Part shown: positions 1 through 6,324 of the stretch, piece by piece | Numbering within the stretch: the first letter of the stretch is position 1 | Layout of the letters: each line of letters starts with the position of its first letter | Source of the DNA: Oscillospiraceae bacterium | Lineage (GTDB): Bacteria; Bacillota; Clostridia; Oscillospirales; Acutalibacteraceae | Length of the DNA stretch: 34,276 nucleotides | NCBI GenBank assembly: GCA_009785335.1 | Contig: WQWM01000025.1 | Coordinates: forward strand, 1 to 34,276 | Direction: 5' to 3' | Translations under genes and position numbers: made by a program | The notes under the pieces: model-generated | Databases searched by the model: none | Told to the model about the DNA's origin: nothing | Seen by the model: only the letters and a program-made list of their open reading frames with translations

Positions 1-1674
1 GATAGCACCATCGCATTTTACCTGCGCATCAGTCGCGATGACGGCAAGGACGAAAGCTACTCGGTCACCAATCAACGCAAATTGCTCACCAGTACCGCAA
101 AAACCCTGGGCTTCACCAAATTTCTGTACTTCGTGGATGACGGCATCAGCGGCACACAGCGCGACCGCAAAGAGTTCGTGCGCATGCTCGCAGAACTCGA
201 AAAAGGGCACATCGGTGCGGTCATGGTCAAAGATTTATCCCGCCTCGCCCGCGACCATATCCAAGCCGACACGCTGTTGGAAGAAACTTTCCCGCTGCTC
301 GACATTCGCTTCATCGCCATCGCCGAGGGCATCGACACCGCACACGGCGAAGATGAGTTCACGCCCTTTCGCAACCTGATGAACGAGTGGTACAGCCGTG
401 ATATCAGCAAAAAACGCAAGCTCACCAATGTCGTCAAGGGCAACGCAGGTGAACCGCTGTCACTGCCGCCATATGGCTACAAAAAAGACCCCGACAACCC
501 CAAGTGCTGGCTGGTGGATGACGAGGCTGCCGAAGTGGTCAAACGCATTTTCCGCATGACATTGGACGGCAAAGGCACAGAGCAAATCGCCAAGGCGTTG
601 ACGGACGACAAAATCCTATCGCCTATCTTCTACTGGCGCAGCAAAGGCATCAATCGACCGAGCAAAAACTATGACGCTGAACCTCACTTTTGGAACACGT
701 CAACGATTGTTTCGATGTTATCCCGGCAAGAATATTGCGGCGACATCATCAACTTCAAGACCTACTCGAAGTCGTTCAAGCTCAAAAAACGCATCCCCAA
801 CGCCGAAGAAAACATGGCAGTATTCCGGGATGTGAATGAGCCAATCATTGACCGCGAAGTGTGGGAACGCATTGCCGAAAACCGCAAGCGCAAAACCCGT
901 AAACGCCCGACCAAAACCGGCGAGAAGAACATGTTCAGCGGCCTGCTCATTTGCGCCGATTGCGGCCACAATTTGTGGTTTCACTTCAACCAAAAGAACC
1001 CCGAAATTCGCTATTTCAACTGCTCCGGCTACAACACACGGCGCGGAACTTGCCCGACCACGCACTACATTCGCGTGGATTTTCTTGAAAAAGTGGTGCT
1101 GGGCGAAATCCGCAGGTTGATGCAATTCGCACGAAAGCATGAGAGCAATTTTGCCAAAATTGCGATGGGATTATCCAAGCAAAATGACACGTCACAACGC
1201 GAACGCAAGCAAAAAGAACTTGCCGCTGCCCGGCAACGCGACCGTGACTTGGACAAGCTCTTTGCAAAAATTTACGAAGACAATGTGGCCGGAAAGATTG
1301 ACGATGACCGCTTTGCGCGCATGTCCAGGCAATACTCATTGGAACAAAAAGAGCTGGCGGACAAAATCGCAACTCTTTCCGTCGAAATTGAAAAATCCGC
1401 TGAAAAAGCCATGACTGCGGACTTGTTCATCGCTACCGTGCGCAAGTACACCAGGGCGAAAAAGCTATCCGAGGGCATGCTCAACGAGCTAATTGAGCGC
1501 ATCGAAGTCCATCAATCCGAGAAAATTGATGGCAAGCACCGCCAGCAGCTCACCATCCACTACAACTGCATCGGTGCAATCGAAATTCCTGAAGTCTTTG
1601 CTTTCCCCGAGGTATCTATGCAAACTCGCAAGGGGGTTACTGTGTGCTATGAACCCTTGCTCAAGGCAAGCTAA
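1..1674 (+). CDS. Large serine recombinase, 5'-truncated by the window edge
   Basis: The open frame runs from base 1, so the true start lies outside the window; a TTG at 82 is an internal codon. The first residues contain FYLRISRDD, where the Ser matches the nucleophile of the resolvase catalytic domain, and later GISGTQRDR and KDLSRLARD match its conserved arginine region. A recombinase domain follows (about residues 150-270), then a zinc ribbon (CADCGHN...FNCSGYNTRRGTC), a charged coiled-coil-like segment (about 400-460) and a C-terminal tail resembling DUF4368. This architecture is known for recombinases that excise and integrate clostridial transposons and conjugative elements (TnpX type). 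The gene therefore marks the edge of an integrated element whose body lies upstream of the window. Family call firm; element type is inference. Confidence 0.93.
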   Translation, partial: DSTIAFYLRISRDDGKDESYSVTNQRKLLTSTAKTLGFTKFLYFVDDGISGTQRDRKEFVRMLAELEKGHIGAVMVKDLSRLARDHIQADTLLEETFPLLDIRFIAIAEGIDTAHGEDEFTPFRNLMNEWYSRDISKKRKLTNVVKGNAGEPLSLPPYGYKKDPDNPKCWLVDDEAAEVVKRIFRMTLDGKGTEQIAKALTDDKILSPIFYWRSKGINRPSKNYDAEPHFWNTSTIVSMLSRQEYCGDIINFKTYSKSFKLKKRIPNAEENMAVFRDVNEPIIDREVWERIAENRKRKTRKRPTKTGEKNMFSGLLICADCGHNLWFHFNQKNPEIRYFNCSGYNTRRGTCPTTHYIRVDFLEKVVLGEIRRLMQFARKHESNFAKIAMGLSKQNDTSQRERKQKELAAARQRDRDLDKLFAKIYEDNVAGKIDDDRFARMSRQYSLEQKELADKIATLSVEIEKSAEKAMTADLFIATVRKYTRAKKLSEGMLNELIERIEVHQSEKIDGKHRQQLTIHYNCIGAIEIPEVFAFPEVSMQTRKGVTVCYEPLLKAS

Positions 1675-1734
1675 TAGGCATAAAAAAACGAGTTGCTCTT
1701 AACAGCACTTGAAATGCTGTAAAAACAACCCGAC

Positions 1735-1811
1735 TGGCACGCCAGAAGGGATTCGAACCCCTGACCTTTTGGTTCGTAGCCAAACACTCTATCCGACTGA
1801 GCTACTGGCGC
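1735..1811 (-). tRNA. tRNA-Arg (anticodon ACG)
   Basis: The reverse complement folds as a full cloverleaf: acceptor GCGCCAG pairing with CTGGCGT (first pair G-U), D arm with AGCTCAGTCGGATAGAGT, anticodon arm TTTGG-CTACGAA-CCAAA with ACG at positions 34-36, T arm with GGTTCGAATCC, discriminator G and an encoded CCA. ACG reads CGN arginine codons after wobble A-to-I editing. Its promoter is at 1821-1849. Its 3' end is only 60 bp from the end of the serine recombinase gene. Confidence 0.97.
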
Positions 1812-1820
1812 ACTTTTATT

Positions 1821-1849
1821 ATTATAACACACCCTGCGGAAAAAAGCAA
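1821..1849 (-). promoter_or_regulatory. Promoter of tRNA-Arg
   Basis: On the minus strand TTGCTT (1844-1849) and TATAAT (1821-1826) are separated by 17 bp. Predicted start is about 1814, a few bases before the mature tRNA 5' end. The -35 overlaps an A/T-rich inverted repeat (AAAAAAGC-AA-GCTTTTTT, about 1839-1858) that could end transcription of the upstream minus-strand gene. Confidence 0.75.
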
Positions 1850-1885
1850 GCTTTTTTTTGCAGTTTTTATGTCTTGCACAGTTTT

Positions 1886-2395
1886 TTATGACTTCACATA
1901 GTTGTCAATGTCGTTTTTCATTGCCGTTACAAATTGTTTTAAGCATTCCCAGCTTTCAGTGCTTGGTAAACTAAACCCCAAAGCAGAGATGCAAACATGA
2001 TCAAAATCCCGTCCTAATACTCTTTTTCGCTTTCCGGGAGCTTGCCCGCATGCACCACAGCTTTTGCATGTCCTTACCCGTTTCCAAGCGATTTTCTTAA
2101 TTTTATCATCTACATCGGGTTCCTCATATTTAACTTCATGTTCTCCATCAGACCAATAAATCCAAGAACACGGTACCTGCGAAGAATCAATACGAATGCT
2201 TGCATGTGAAATGAGTATAAAACAGAGCATAATCCCGCGATATTCGATATCAAATTGATATTTTCTTTGTTCTTGCTTAAATTCGGGCAGCGATAAATCG
2301 AGACTTCTTAAATGAGCTGAAAAATCCAATGCGTTCTCTTTCATTCCAGACGCAAGCCTTTCATTGATTACATCTTCAATTGTTATGCTTGACAT
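1886..2395 (-). CDS. Uncharacterised cysteine-motif protein (169 aa)
   Basis: Begins at ATG 2395 with GAAGG upstream. No signal peptide or membrane helix is seen. The middle part is beta-rich and hydrophobic (YRGIMLCFILIS), followed by KSCGACG, a Cys-x-x-Cys-Gly pattern that could bind metal, and a C-terminal segment around DHVCISALGFSLPSTESWECL. Not recognised as a named family. It is transcribed from its own promoter (2432-2460), divergently from ctsR. Function unknown. Confidence 0.75.
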   Translation of the reverse strand: MSSITIEDVINERLASGMKENALDFSAHLRSLDLSLPEFKQEQRKYQFDIEYRGIMLCFILISHASIRIDSSQVPCSWIYWSDGEHEVKYEEPDVDDKIKKIAWKRVRTCKSCGACGQAPGKRKRVLGRDFDHVCISALGFSLPSTESWECLKQFVTAMKNDIDNYVKS

Positions 2396-2431
2396 TTGGG
2401 CACCTTCTTCACTTCATATAATTTTCGCTTC

Positions 2432-2460
2432 ATTATATCATACCCCGCACAAAAACGCAA
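2432..2460 (-). promoter_or_regulatory. Promoter of the 169-aa gene
   Basis: Minus strand TTGCGT (2455-2460), 17-bp spacer, TATAAT (2432-2437). It is back to back with the ctsR promoter, about 30 bp away. Confidence 0.7.
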
Positions 2461-2489
2461 GCACATTTGTAAACTTTCTGTAACAGCGC

Positions 2490-2518
2490 TTGACATCTCA
2501 CCCAGCGCGTGCTATAAT
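2490..2518 (+). promoter_or_regulatory. SigA-type promoter of the ctsR operon
   Basis: TTGACA (2490-2495), exactly 17 bp, TATAAT (2513-2518): consensus vegetative promoter. The CtsR operator begins 9 bp after the -10, over the predicted start site. Confidence 0.92.
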
Positions 2519-2527
2519 AGCACCAAA

Positions 2528-2544
2528 GGTCAAAGATAGTCAAA
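2528..2544 (+). promoter_or_regulatory. CtsR operator
   Basis: GGTCAAA-GAT-AGTCAAA is a perfect match to the known CtsR heptad direct repeat (A/GGTCAAA-NAN-A/GGTCAAA). Its position over the start site implies repression of the operon by its own first gene product. No second CtsR box was seen before mcsA, mcsB or clpC, so the operon appears controlled from this one site. Confidence 0.95.
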
Positions 2545-2586
2545 GTCTATATGTCGCTTCGCTGTGCTCTATGAAAGGTTGATAAA

Positions 2587-3039
2587 ATGGCAAACATGAG
2601 TTCCGAAATAGCCAGAGCTATCCTCGATATGCTCGATCAGGGCGAGTATGCCGAAATTCAGCGCAACGGCTTTGCGCAGCAACTTGGCTGCGCGCCCAGC
2701 CAGATCAACTATGTACTTGCATCGCGTTTTGCGCCCGAAATGGGCTTCATCGTGGAAAGCAGGCGCGGCGGCGGGGGTTACATCCGCATTCGCCGTGTGA
2801 GCTGCGAGCGCGGCGCGGTGTTGCCTGCGCTGGTCAACGCCATCGGCCCGCGATTAGATGAATCCACCATGCGTGCGCATATTGCTAACCTGCACAGCCA
2901 AGACTTAATCAGTGCGCAGGCGGCGCAACTCATGCTTGCTGCGGCCAGCGACGCTGCGCTGCGGGCAATCGAGCGCGGCGTGGACAGAGACACCGTGCGG
3001 GCGAGCGTGTTTAAGCAATGTTTGCTTTCCCAAGCGTAG
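2587..3039 (+). CDS. ctsR: Transcriptional repressor CtsR
   Basis: Class III heat-shock repressor, a dimeric winged-helix protein that senses heat. At 150 aa it has normal family length. The N-terminal HTH is clear (IQRNGFAQQLGCAPSQINYVLASRF, residues about 24-48), followed by the glycine-rich wing with Arg60 and Gly61-64 before YIRIRR. In Bacillus-type CtsR this wing is the thermosensing tip and its arginine is a McsB target. The C-terminal half (about 75-150) is the dimerisation and regulatory domain. Start ATG 2587 follows GAAAGG (2573-2578). It is the first gene of ctsR-mcsA-GNAT-mcsB-clpC and lies just behind its own operator. Confidence 0.96.
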   Translation: MANMSSEIARAILDMLDQGEYAEIQRNGFAQQLGCAPSQINYVLASRFAPEMGFIVESRRGGGGYIRIRRVSCERGAVLPALVNAIGPRLDESTMRAHIANLHSQDLISAQAAQLMLAAASDAALRAIERGVDRDTVRASVFKQCLLSQA

Positions 3040-3043
3040 GGAC

Positions 3044-3126
3044 TGTAGGGGCGGCGATTACGCCGCCCGAAGTTGAAAATAATGGTGTTCTTAAGGTTTC
3101 GGGCGGCATGATTGCCGCCCCTACAG
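3044..3126. repeat. Inverted doublet of the TGTAGGGG palindrome
   Basis: Two units face each other: TGTAGGGGCGGC...GCCGCCCG (about 3044-3070) and its reverse complement (about 3099-3126), separated by about 28 bp of A/T-rich DNA. Each unit is itself a palindrome. The doublet starts 5 bp after the ctsR stop codon, so it lies within the operon transcript. The rest of 3127-3290 holds a further degenerate repeat (GGGGGAGCTGGCGCC at about 3183) and no convincing gene. Confidence 0.85.
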
Positions 3127-3290
3127 GTTGCGGCTTTATTAAGCTATCAGTAGCCCACTACCCCGAGCGGCTCCACCGCGCGCGGGGGAGCTGGCGCCGC
3201 GAACGTGACTATCCTCTTTCGCAAAATGTGGCGCGGCGACTTTTGGACGCCTTAGCGTTCATAAAGTAGAGGGGGCGAATTTCGCTGGCG

Positions 3291-3494
3291 CACAAAACAA
3301 CATAACAAAGGAGAAACAATATGATGGATCATCTGTGGGCGTATTTTATCACTGGCGGCGCAGCAAAGCTACGCCCTACAGGGAAAACGGCCCGAGGCCG
3401 TAGTTTTTCTGGCGACCATGCGAGGGCCTTTGGCCCAGTTCCTGTAGGGCGTGCCTTTGGCGCGCCGTGATATAAAAACACAAAACAACATAAC
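3291..3494. repeat. Repeat insertion flanked by 16-bp direct repeats, before mcsA
   Basis: CACAAAACAACATAAC occurs at 3291-3306 and again at 3479-3494. The DNA between contains an imperfect inverted repeat (about 3342-3382 against 3441-3477) whose inner ends are CGCCCTACAGG and CCTGTAGGGCG, plus GGCCCGAGGCC and AGGGCCTTTGGCCC dyads. The arrangement suggests an inserted or duplicated segment in the mcsA leader. Confidence 0.7.
3321..3470 (+). CDS. Doubtful 49-residue ORF overlapping a repeat
   Basis: A start codon at 3321 stands behind a very good ribosome binding site (AAAGGAGAAACAAT). The frame opens with MMDHLWAYFITGG and continues through the inverted repeat to TGA 3468-3470. Only the first 13 codons lie outside repeat DNA; the rest is basic and glycine-rich, as expected of translated repeat. 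It may be the remnant of a small gene, or a decoy created by duplication of the mcsA leader. Expression is uncertain. Confidence 0.3.
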   Translation: MMDHLWAYFITGGAAKLRPTGKTARGRSFSGDHARAFGPVPVGRAFGAP

Positions 3495-3534
3495 CACTAC
3501 CCACACCCACATACCCTACATAGGAGGAACAAAT

Positions 3535-4056
3535 ATGAACTGCGAAAAATGCAACCAACACCCCGCCACCACGCACATCAAACGCATGGCAGGCGGCATG
3601 GTGGAAGAATTCCACCTGTGCGCAGCCTGCGCAAAAGCCAGCGGCTTGCTCCCCGGCTCGAGCGGCGGATTTAACCTCGCCGACCTCTTCGGCGGGCTGC
3701 TGGGCAACAGCGTGAGCCAACAACCAGCTGCCGTGCAGTCACCACGCTGCGGAGCCTGTGGGCTTTCGCTGCAAGAGATCGCGCAAAGTGGCCGCATGGG
3801 CTGCGCCGCGTGCTACGACACCTTTGCCGTGCAAATTGCGCCTACACTACAGCGCGTGCATAGCTCCGTGCAACACACCGGCAAAACACCCGAAGACGGC
3901 AACCCCGCCCTGCGCGAACGCCGCGAGCGTGAGAGCACACTCACCCAGCTGCGCGAGCAAATTGCGCAAGCCGTGCAAGAAGAAAACTACGAGCAAGCAG
4001 CTGCCCTGCGTGACGAAATCCGTGCACTGGAGCAAGGAGGTAACGACGATGCTTAA
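3535..4056 (+). CDS. mcsA: Protein-arginine kinase activator McsA
   Basis: McsA activates the arginine kinase McsB, which marks CtsR and damaged proteins for ClpC-ClpP. The 173-aa protein has two pairs of zinc-binding CxxC motifs (C3/C6 with C29/C32, C72/C75 with C90/C93) and a C-terminal UVR motif (LREQIAQAVQEENYEQAAALRDEI, about 138-162), as in the family. Start ATG 3535 follows AGGAGG (3522-3527) at 7 bp; an upstream in-frame start lies in repeat DNA and is rejected. Its last 8 bases overlap the next gene, so the two are probably translationally coupled. Confidence 0.94.
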   Translation: MNCEKCNQHPATTHIKRMAGGMVEEFHLCAACAKASGLLPGSSGGFNLADLFGGLLGNSVSQQPAAVQSPRCGACGLSLQEIAQSGRMGCAACYDTFAVQIAPTLQRVHSSVQHTGKTPEDGNPALRERRERESTLTQLREQIAQAVQEENYEQAAALRDEIRALEQGGNDDA

Positions 4057-4603
4057 TGGCAAGAAGATTACTCTCGTTCCCGCGCAGCTCAGCCAACGTG
4101 AGGATGTGTATAACTGGTGTTTTCACAGCGAAACCAGCCATGCACACGTGTTTGAGAACACCGAAGTGCCCACTTACGCGGAGTTCTGCGAAGACTATTG
4201 CGACTACTACTTTGACGGCACCCGCCCGCTCGATGGTCGCGGGTTCATCATCATGCTTGGTGACGAAGCCATTGGCTTTTTGAGTTATGCGGCTTTTCAC
4301 TTGCAACCCGGCTGGGTAGAGCTGGACAATTGGCTTGCCTGCGAAGCGCACTGCGGCAAGGGCTACGGCTCTGATGCACTGAAAACACTGGGCCGCTACT
4401 TAGCTGATGAACTGGGTTTTGCGCGCGCCATCATGCGGCCATCGCACGAAAATCCGCGTGCCATTGCGGCCTATGAAAAAGCTGGCTTTGCGCAGTCAGA
4501 TCTATCACCCGAGGCATACCTGTTGCCAGAACACATGGAAGATTACGCTGACGGCGACTATGGCGAGGGCGGCGACGTGCTGCTGGTTTGGCAGCTGGGG
4601 TAG
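4049..4603 (+). CDS. GNAT-family N-acetyltransferase inside the stress operon
   Basis: A 184-aa GNAT protein expected to use acetyl-CoA; substrate unknown. The core is visible as WVELDNWLACEAHCGKGYGSDALKTL (about residues 87-112), in which GKGYGS is the acetyl-CoA pyrophosphate loop, followed by MRPSHENPRAIAAYEKAGF, typical of the RimJ/AAC(6')-like branch. The start overlaps the mcsA stop by 8 bp and has AAGGAGG (4034-4040), so it is cotranscribed and coupled. The usual operon is mcsA-mcsB; an acetyltransferase between them is not part of the standard arrangement. The acidic C-terminus (EHMEDYADGDYGEGGD) is unusual. Family call firm, role unknown. Confidence 0.88.
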   Translation: MLNGKKITLVPAQLSQREDVYNWCFHSETSHAHVFENTEVPTYAEFCEDYCDYYFDGTRPLDGRGFIIMLGDEAIGFLSYAAFHLQPGWVELDNWLACEAHCGKGYGSDALKTLGRYLADELGFARAIMRPSHENPRAIAAYEKAGFAQSDLSPEAYLLPEHMEDYADGDYGEGGDVLLVWQLG

Positions 4604-4608
4604 GCAAT

Positions 4609-5135
4609 GGGGCTTGCCGCCGAAAGTTTCGATGTCGTTATCCGCTTAAGCCTTGGCTTCTTCCTCGGGAAGGAGCTGGCCGATCTCAGATCGGTCTGAG
4701 GAGGGTTCGCGGAGCGATTGCAACATCTTGGCGAGCACTTTCGCCCGCATCAGCAACCCGACTTCGAGTCGCTCTCGTGTAGGGGCGGCTATTAGCCGCC
4801 CGCAAATTTCAAGGCAAGATAAAGAGTCTAGTCGCTCCGCATCCCTCCCTCACCCACTGCGGTGGGAGCTCCCTCCAAAGGAGAGGAGCTGGGGCTTGCC
4901 GCCGAAAGTTTCGATGTCGTTATCCGCTTAAGCCTTGGCTCCTTCTTCGGGAAGGAGCTGGCCGATCTCGGATCGGTCTGAGGAGGGTTCGCGGAGCGAT
5001 TGCAACATCTTGGCGAGCACTTTCGCCCGCATCAGCAACCCGACTTCGAGTCGCTCTCATGTAGGGGCGGCTATTAGCCGCCCGCAAGTTTCAAGCAAGC
5101 TAAAGAGTCACGGGCGGCAGGTTGCCGCCCCTACA
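4609..5135. repeat. 282-bp-period tandem repeat between the GNAT gene and mcsB
   Basis: Two long direct copies, 4609-4828 and 4891-5109, match at an offset of 282 bp (281 near the end). Each runs from GGGGCTTGCCGCCGAAAG through TATCCGCTTAAGCC, a GGAAGGAGCTGGC hairpin block and TTCGCGGAGCGA to a TGTAGGGG palindrome (4778-4802 and 5060-5084). Between them, 4831-4890 carries a similar hairpin block in reverse orientation. A further palindrome unit in minus orientation (5111-5135) forms a doublet with 5060-5084. The repeat is open in several frames and gives spurious ORFs, one running into mcsB. No gene is seen here. Confidence 0.9.
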
Positions 5136-5183
5136 CGAGAGCCTGAACAAACATTTCGTGAAATAAAACAAGGAGAAACCTTT

Positions 5184-6176
5184 ATGCATAACCAACACGA
5201 CGTGGTGCTCAGCACCCGCGTGCGCCTGGCACGCAACCTGGCCGACATGCCCTTTGTCGGCAGACTGAACGAACAAGGCAAACGCCGCGTATCTACCACC
5301 GTGCGCGACGCACTTGCCGTGATAGAAGACAATCCTTCGCCGAATAGTTTTCTCTATGTATCCATGGACGAAATTCCGCGCCTGCAAGCGGCAAGCCTAG
5401 CCGAACGGCGGCTCATCAGCGCGCAATTTGCCGCACAAGAACCCGGTGCCGCGTTGCTCATGCAGGCCGACGAAAGCATGGCCATCATGCTGTGCGAAGA
5501 AGACCACCTGCGCATGCAAGCACTTGCGCCCGGCCTTGCCCTGCATGATTGCCACACCCGCGCCGATGAACTCGACAACCGGCTGAGCAGCAAGCTCAAC
5601 TTTGCCTTCAGCCCGCAATTGGGTTATCTCACCCAATGCCCCACTAACCTCGGCACTGCCATGCGCGCAGGTGTGCTGCTGCATTTGCCCGCGCTTGCGG
5701 CGCTCAACCGCGTGGGCGGCTATGCCGAAAGCATCAGCAAGCTTGGGCTCACGCTACGCGGTGCATTTGGCGAAGGCAGCAAAGGCACAGCTGCGCTATT
5801 TCAGCTGAGCAACCAAGTTACCCTCGGCATCAGCGAAACCCAAGCCCTCGAGAACCTGCAAGCCTATGCCCTGCAATTCGCCGCAAACGAGCGCAATGCC
5901 CGCGCCGAACTCCTCGCCCAACCCGAGTGGGAGGATAAACTCTGGCGGGCCTATGGCCTGTGTAAATATGCGCGTAAAATGGAAAGCGGCGAGGCTCTGG
6001 AATTGCTAAGTCTGCTGCGCATGGCCGCGTGCGAAAACGCGCTGCCCGTTGACCCACAAACCATCACCGACTTGATGACCAACACCCTGCCTGCCACCCT
6101 CAGTGTGACGCAAGGCATCACCAACGCAGACGAACGTGACCGTGTGAGGGCGGAGATGCTACGCGGGGCGTTGTGA
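5184..6176 (+). CDS. mcsB: Protein-arginine kinase McsB
   Basis: Phosphorylates arginine residues on CtsR and misfolded proteins, tagging them for ClpC. The 330-aa sequence shows the phosphagen-kinase signatures: LSTRVRLARNL near the N-terminus, CEEDHLRMQALAPG, LGYLTQCPTNLGTAMRAGVLLHLPAL and LTLRGAFGEGS. The C-terminus has RDRVRA, matching the RDxxRA arginine-phosphate receptor motif of McsB. Start ATG 5184 is preceded by AAGGAGAAACC. An in-frame extension back to 4935 exists only because the tandem repeat is open, and is rejected. It is separated from mcsA by the GNAT gene and about 580 bp of repeats, which may affect its expression relative to mcsA. Confidence 0.94.
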   Translation: MHNQHDVVLSTRVRLARNLADMPFVGRLNEQGKRRVSTTVRDALAVIEDNPSPNSFLYVSMDEIPRLQAASLAERRLISAQFAAQEPGAALLMQADESMAIMLCEEDHLRMQALAPGLALHDCHTRADELDNRLSSKLNFAFSPQLGYLTQCPTNLGTAMRAGVLLHLPALAALNRVGGYAESISKLGLTLRGAFGEGSKGTAALFQLSNQVTLGISETQALENLQAYALQFAANERNARAELLAQPEWEDKLWRAYGLCKYARKMESGEALELLSLLRMAACENALPVDPQTITDLMTNTLPATLSVTQGITNADERDRVRAEMLRGAL

Positions 6177-6248
6177 CCCCACCGGCGCCTGCGGGCGCAA
6201 ACCACCTGCGGTGGGGCTCGATCGCTTCGCTGTGTTCTATTCCAGCCC

Positions 6249-6319
6249 CATAAAAATACCCACGCGAAGCGCATAGGTTTTTTTGGTTCTTTTTTTGCAA
6301 AAAAAGAACAAGAAAGGAG
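6249..6319 (+). repeat. Leader cassette (A/U hairpin plus Shine-Dalgarno) before clpC
   Basis: The segment runs CATAAAAATACCCACGCGAAG, a T-rich tract, then GTTCTTTTTTT (6286-6296) and AAAAAAAGAAC (6299-6309), a perfect 11-bp inverted repeat, followed at once by AAAGGAG (6313-6319) and the clpC ATG. Closely similar cassettes stand before ribF and the 32070-32999 hydrolase. Just upstream (6204-6243) is another repeat found elsewhere in the window (CCTGCGGTGGGGCTCGATCG, then CTTCGCTGTGTTCTAT). Confidence 0.8.
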
Positions 6320-6324
6320 CAACC

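Noticed and set aside
1675-1740. Attachment-site duplication of the tRNA-Arg 3' end
   Set aside because: No second copy of the tRNA 3' end is in the window, so an att site cannot be shown.
4588-4931. Short plus-strand frames through the tandem repeat
   Set aside because: They consist of repeat DNA, recur at each repeat copy, and have no ribosome binding site.
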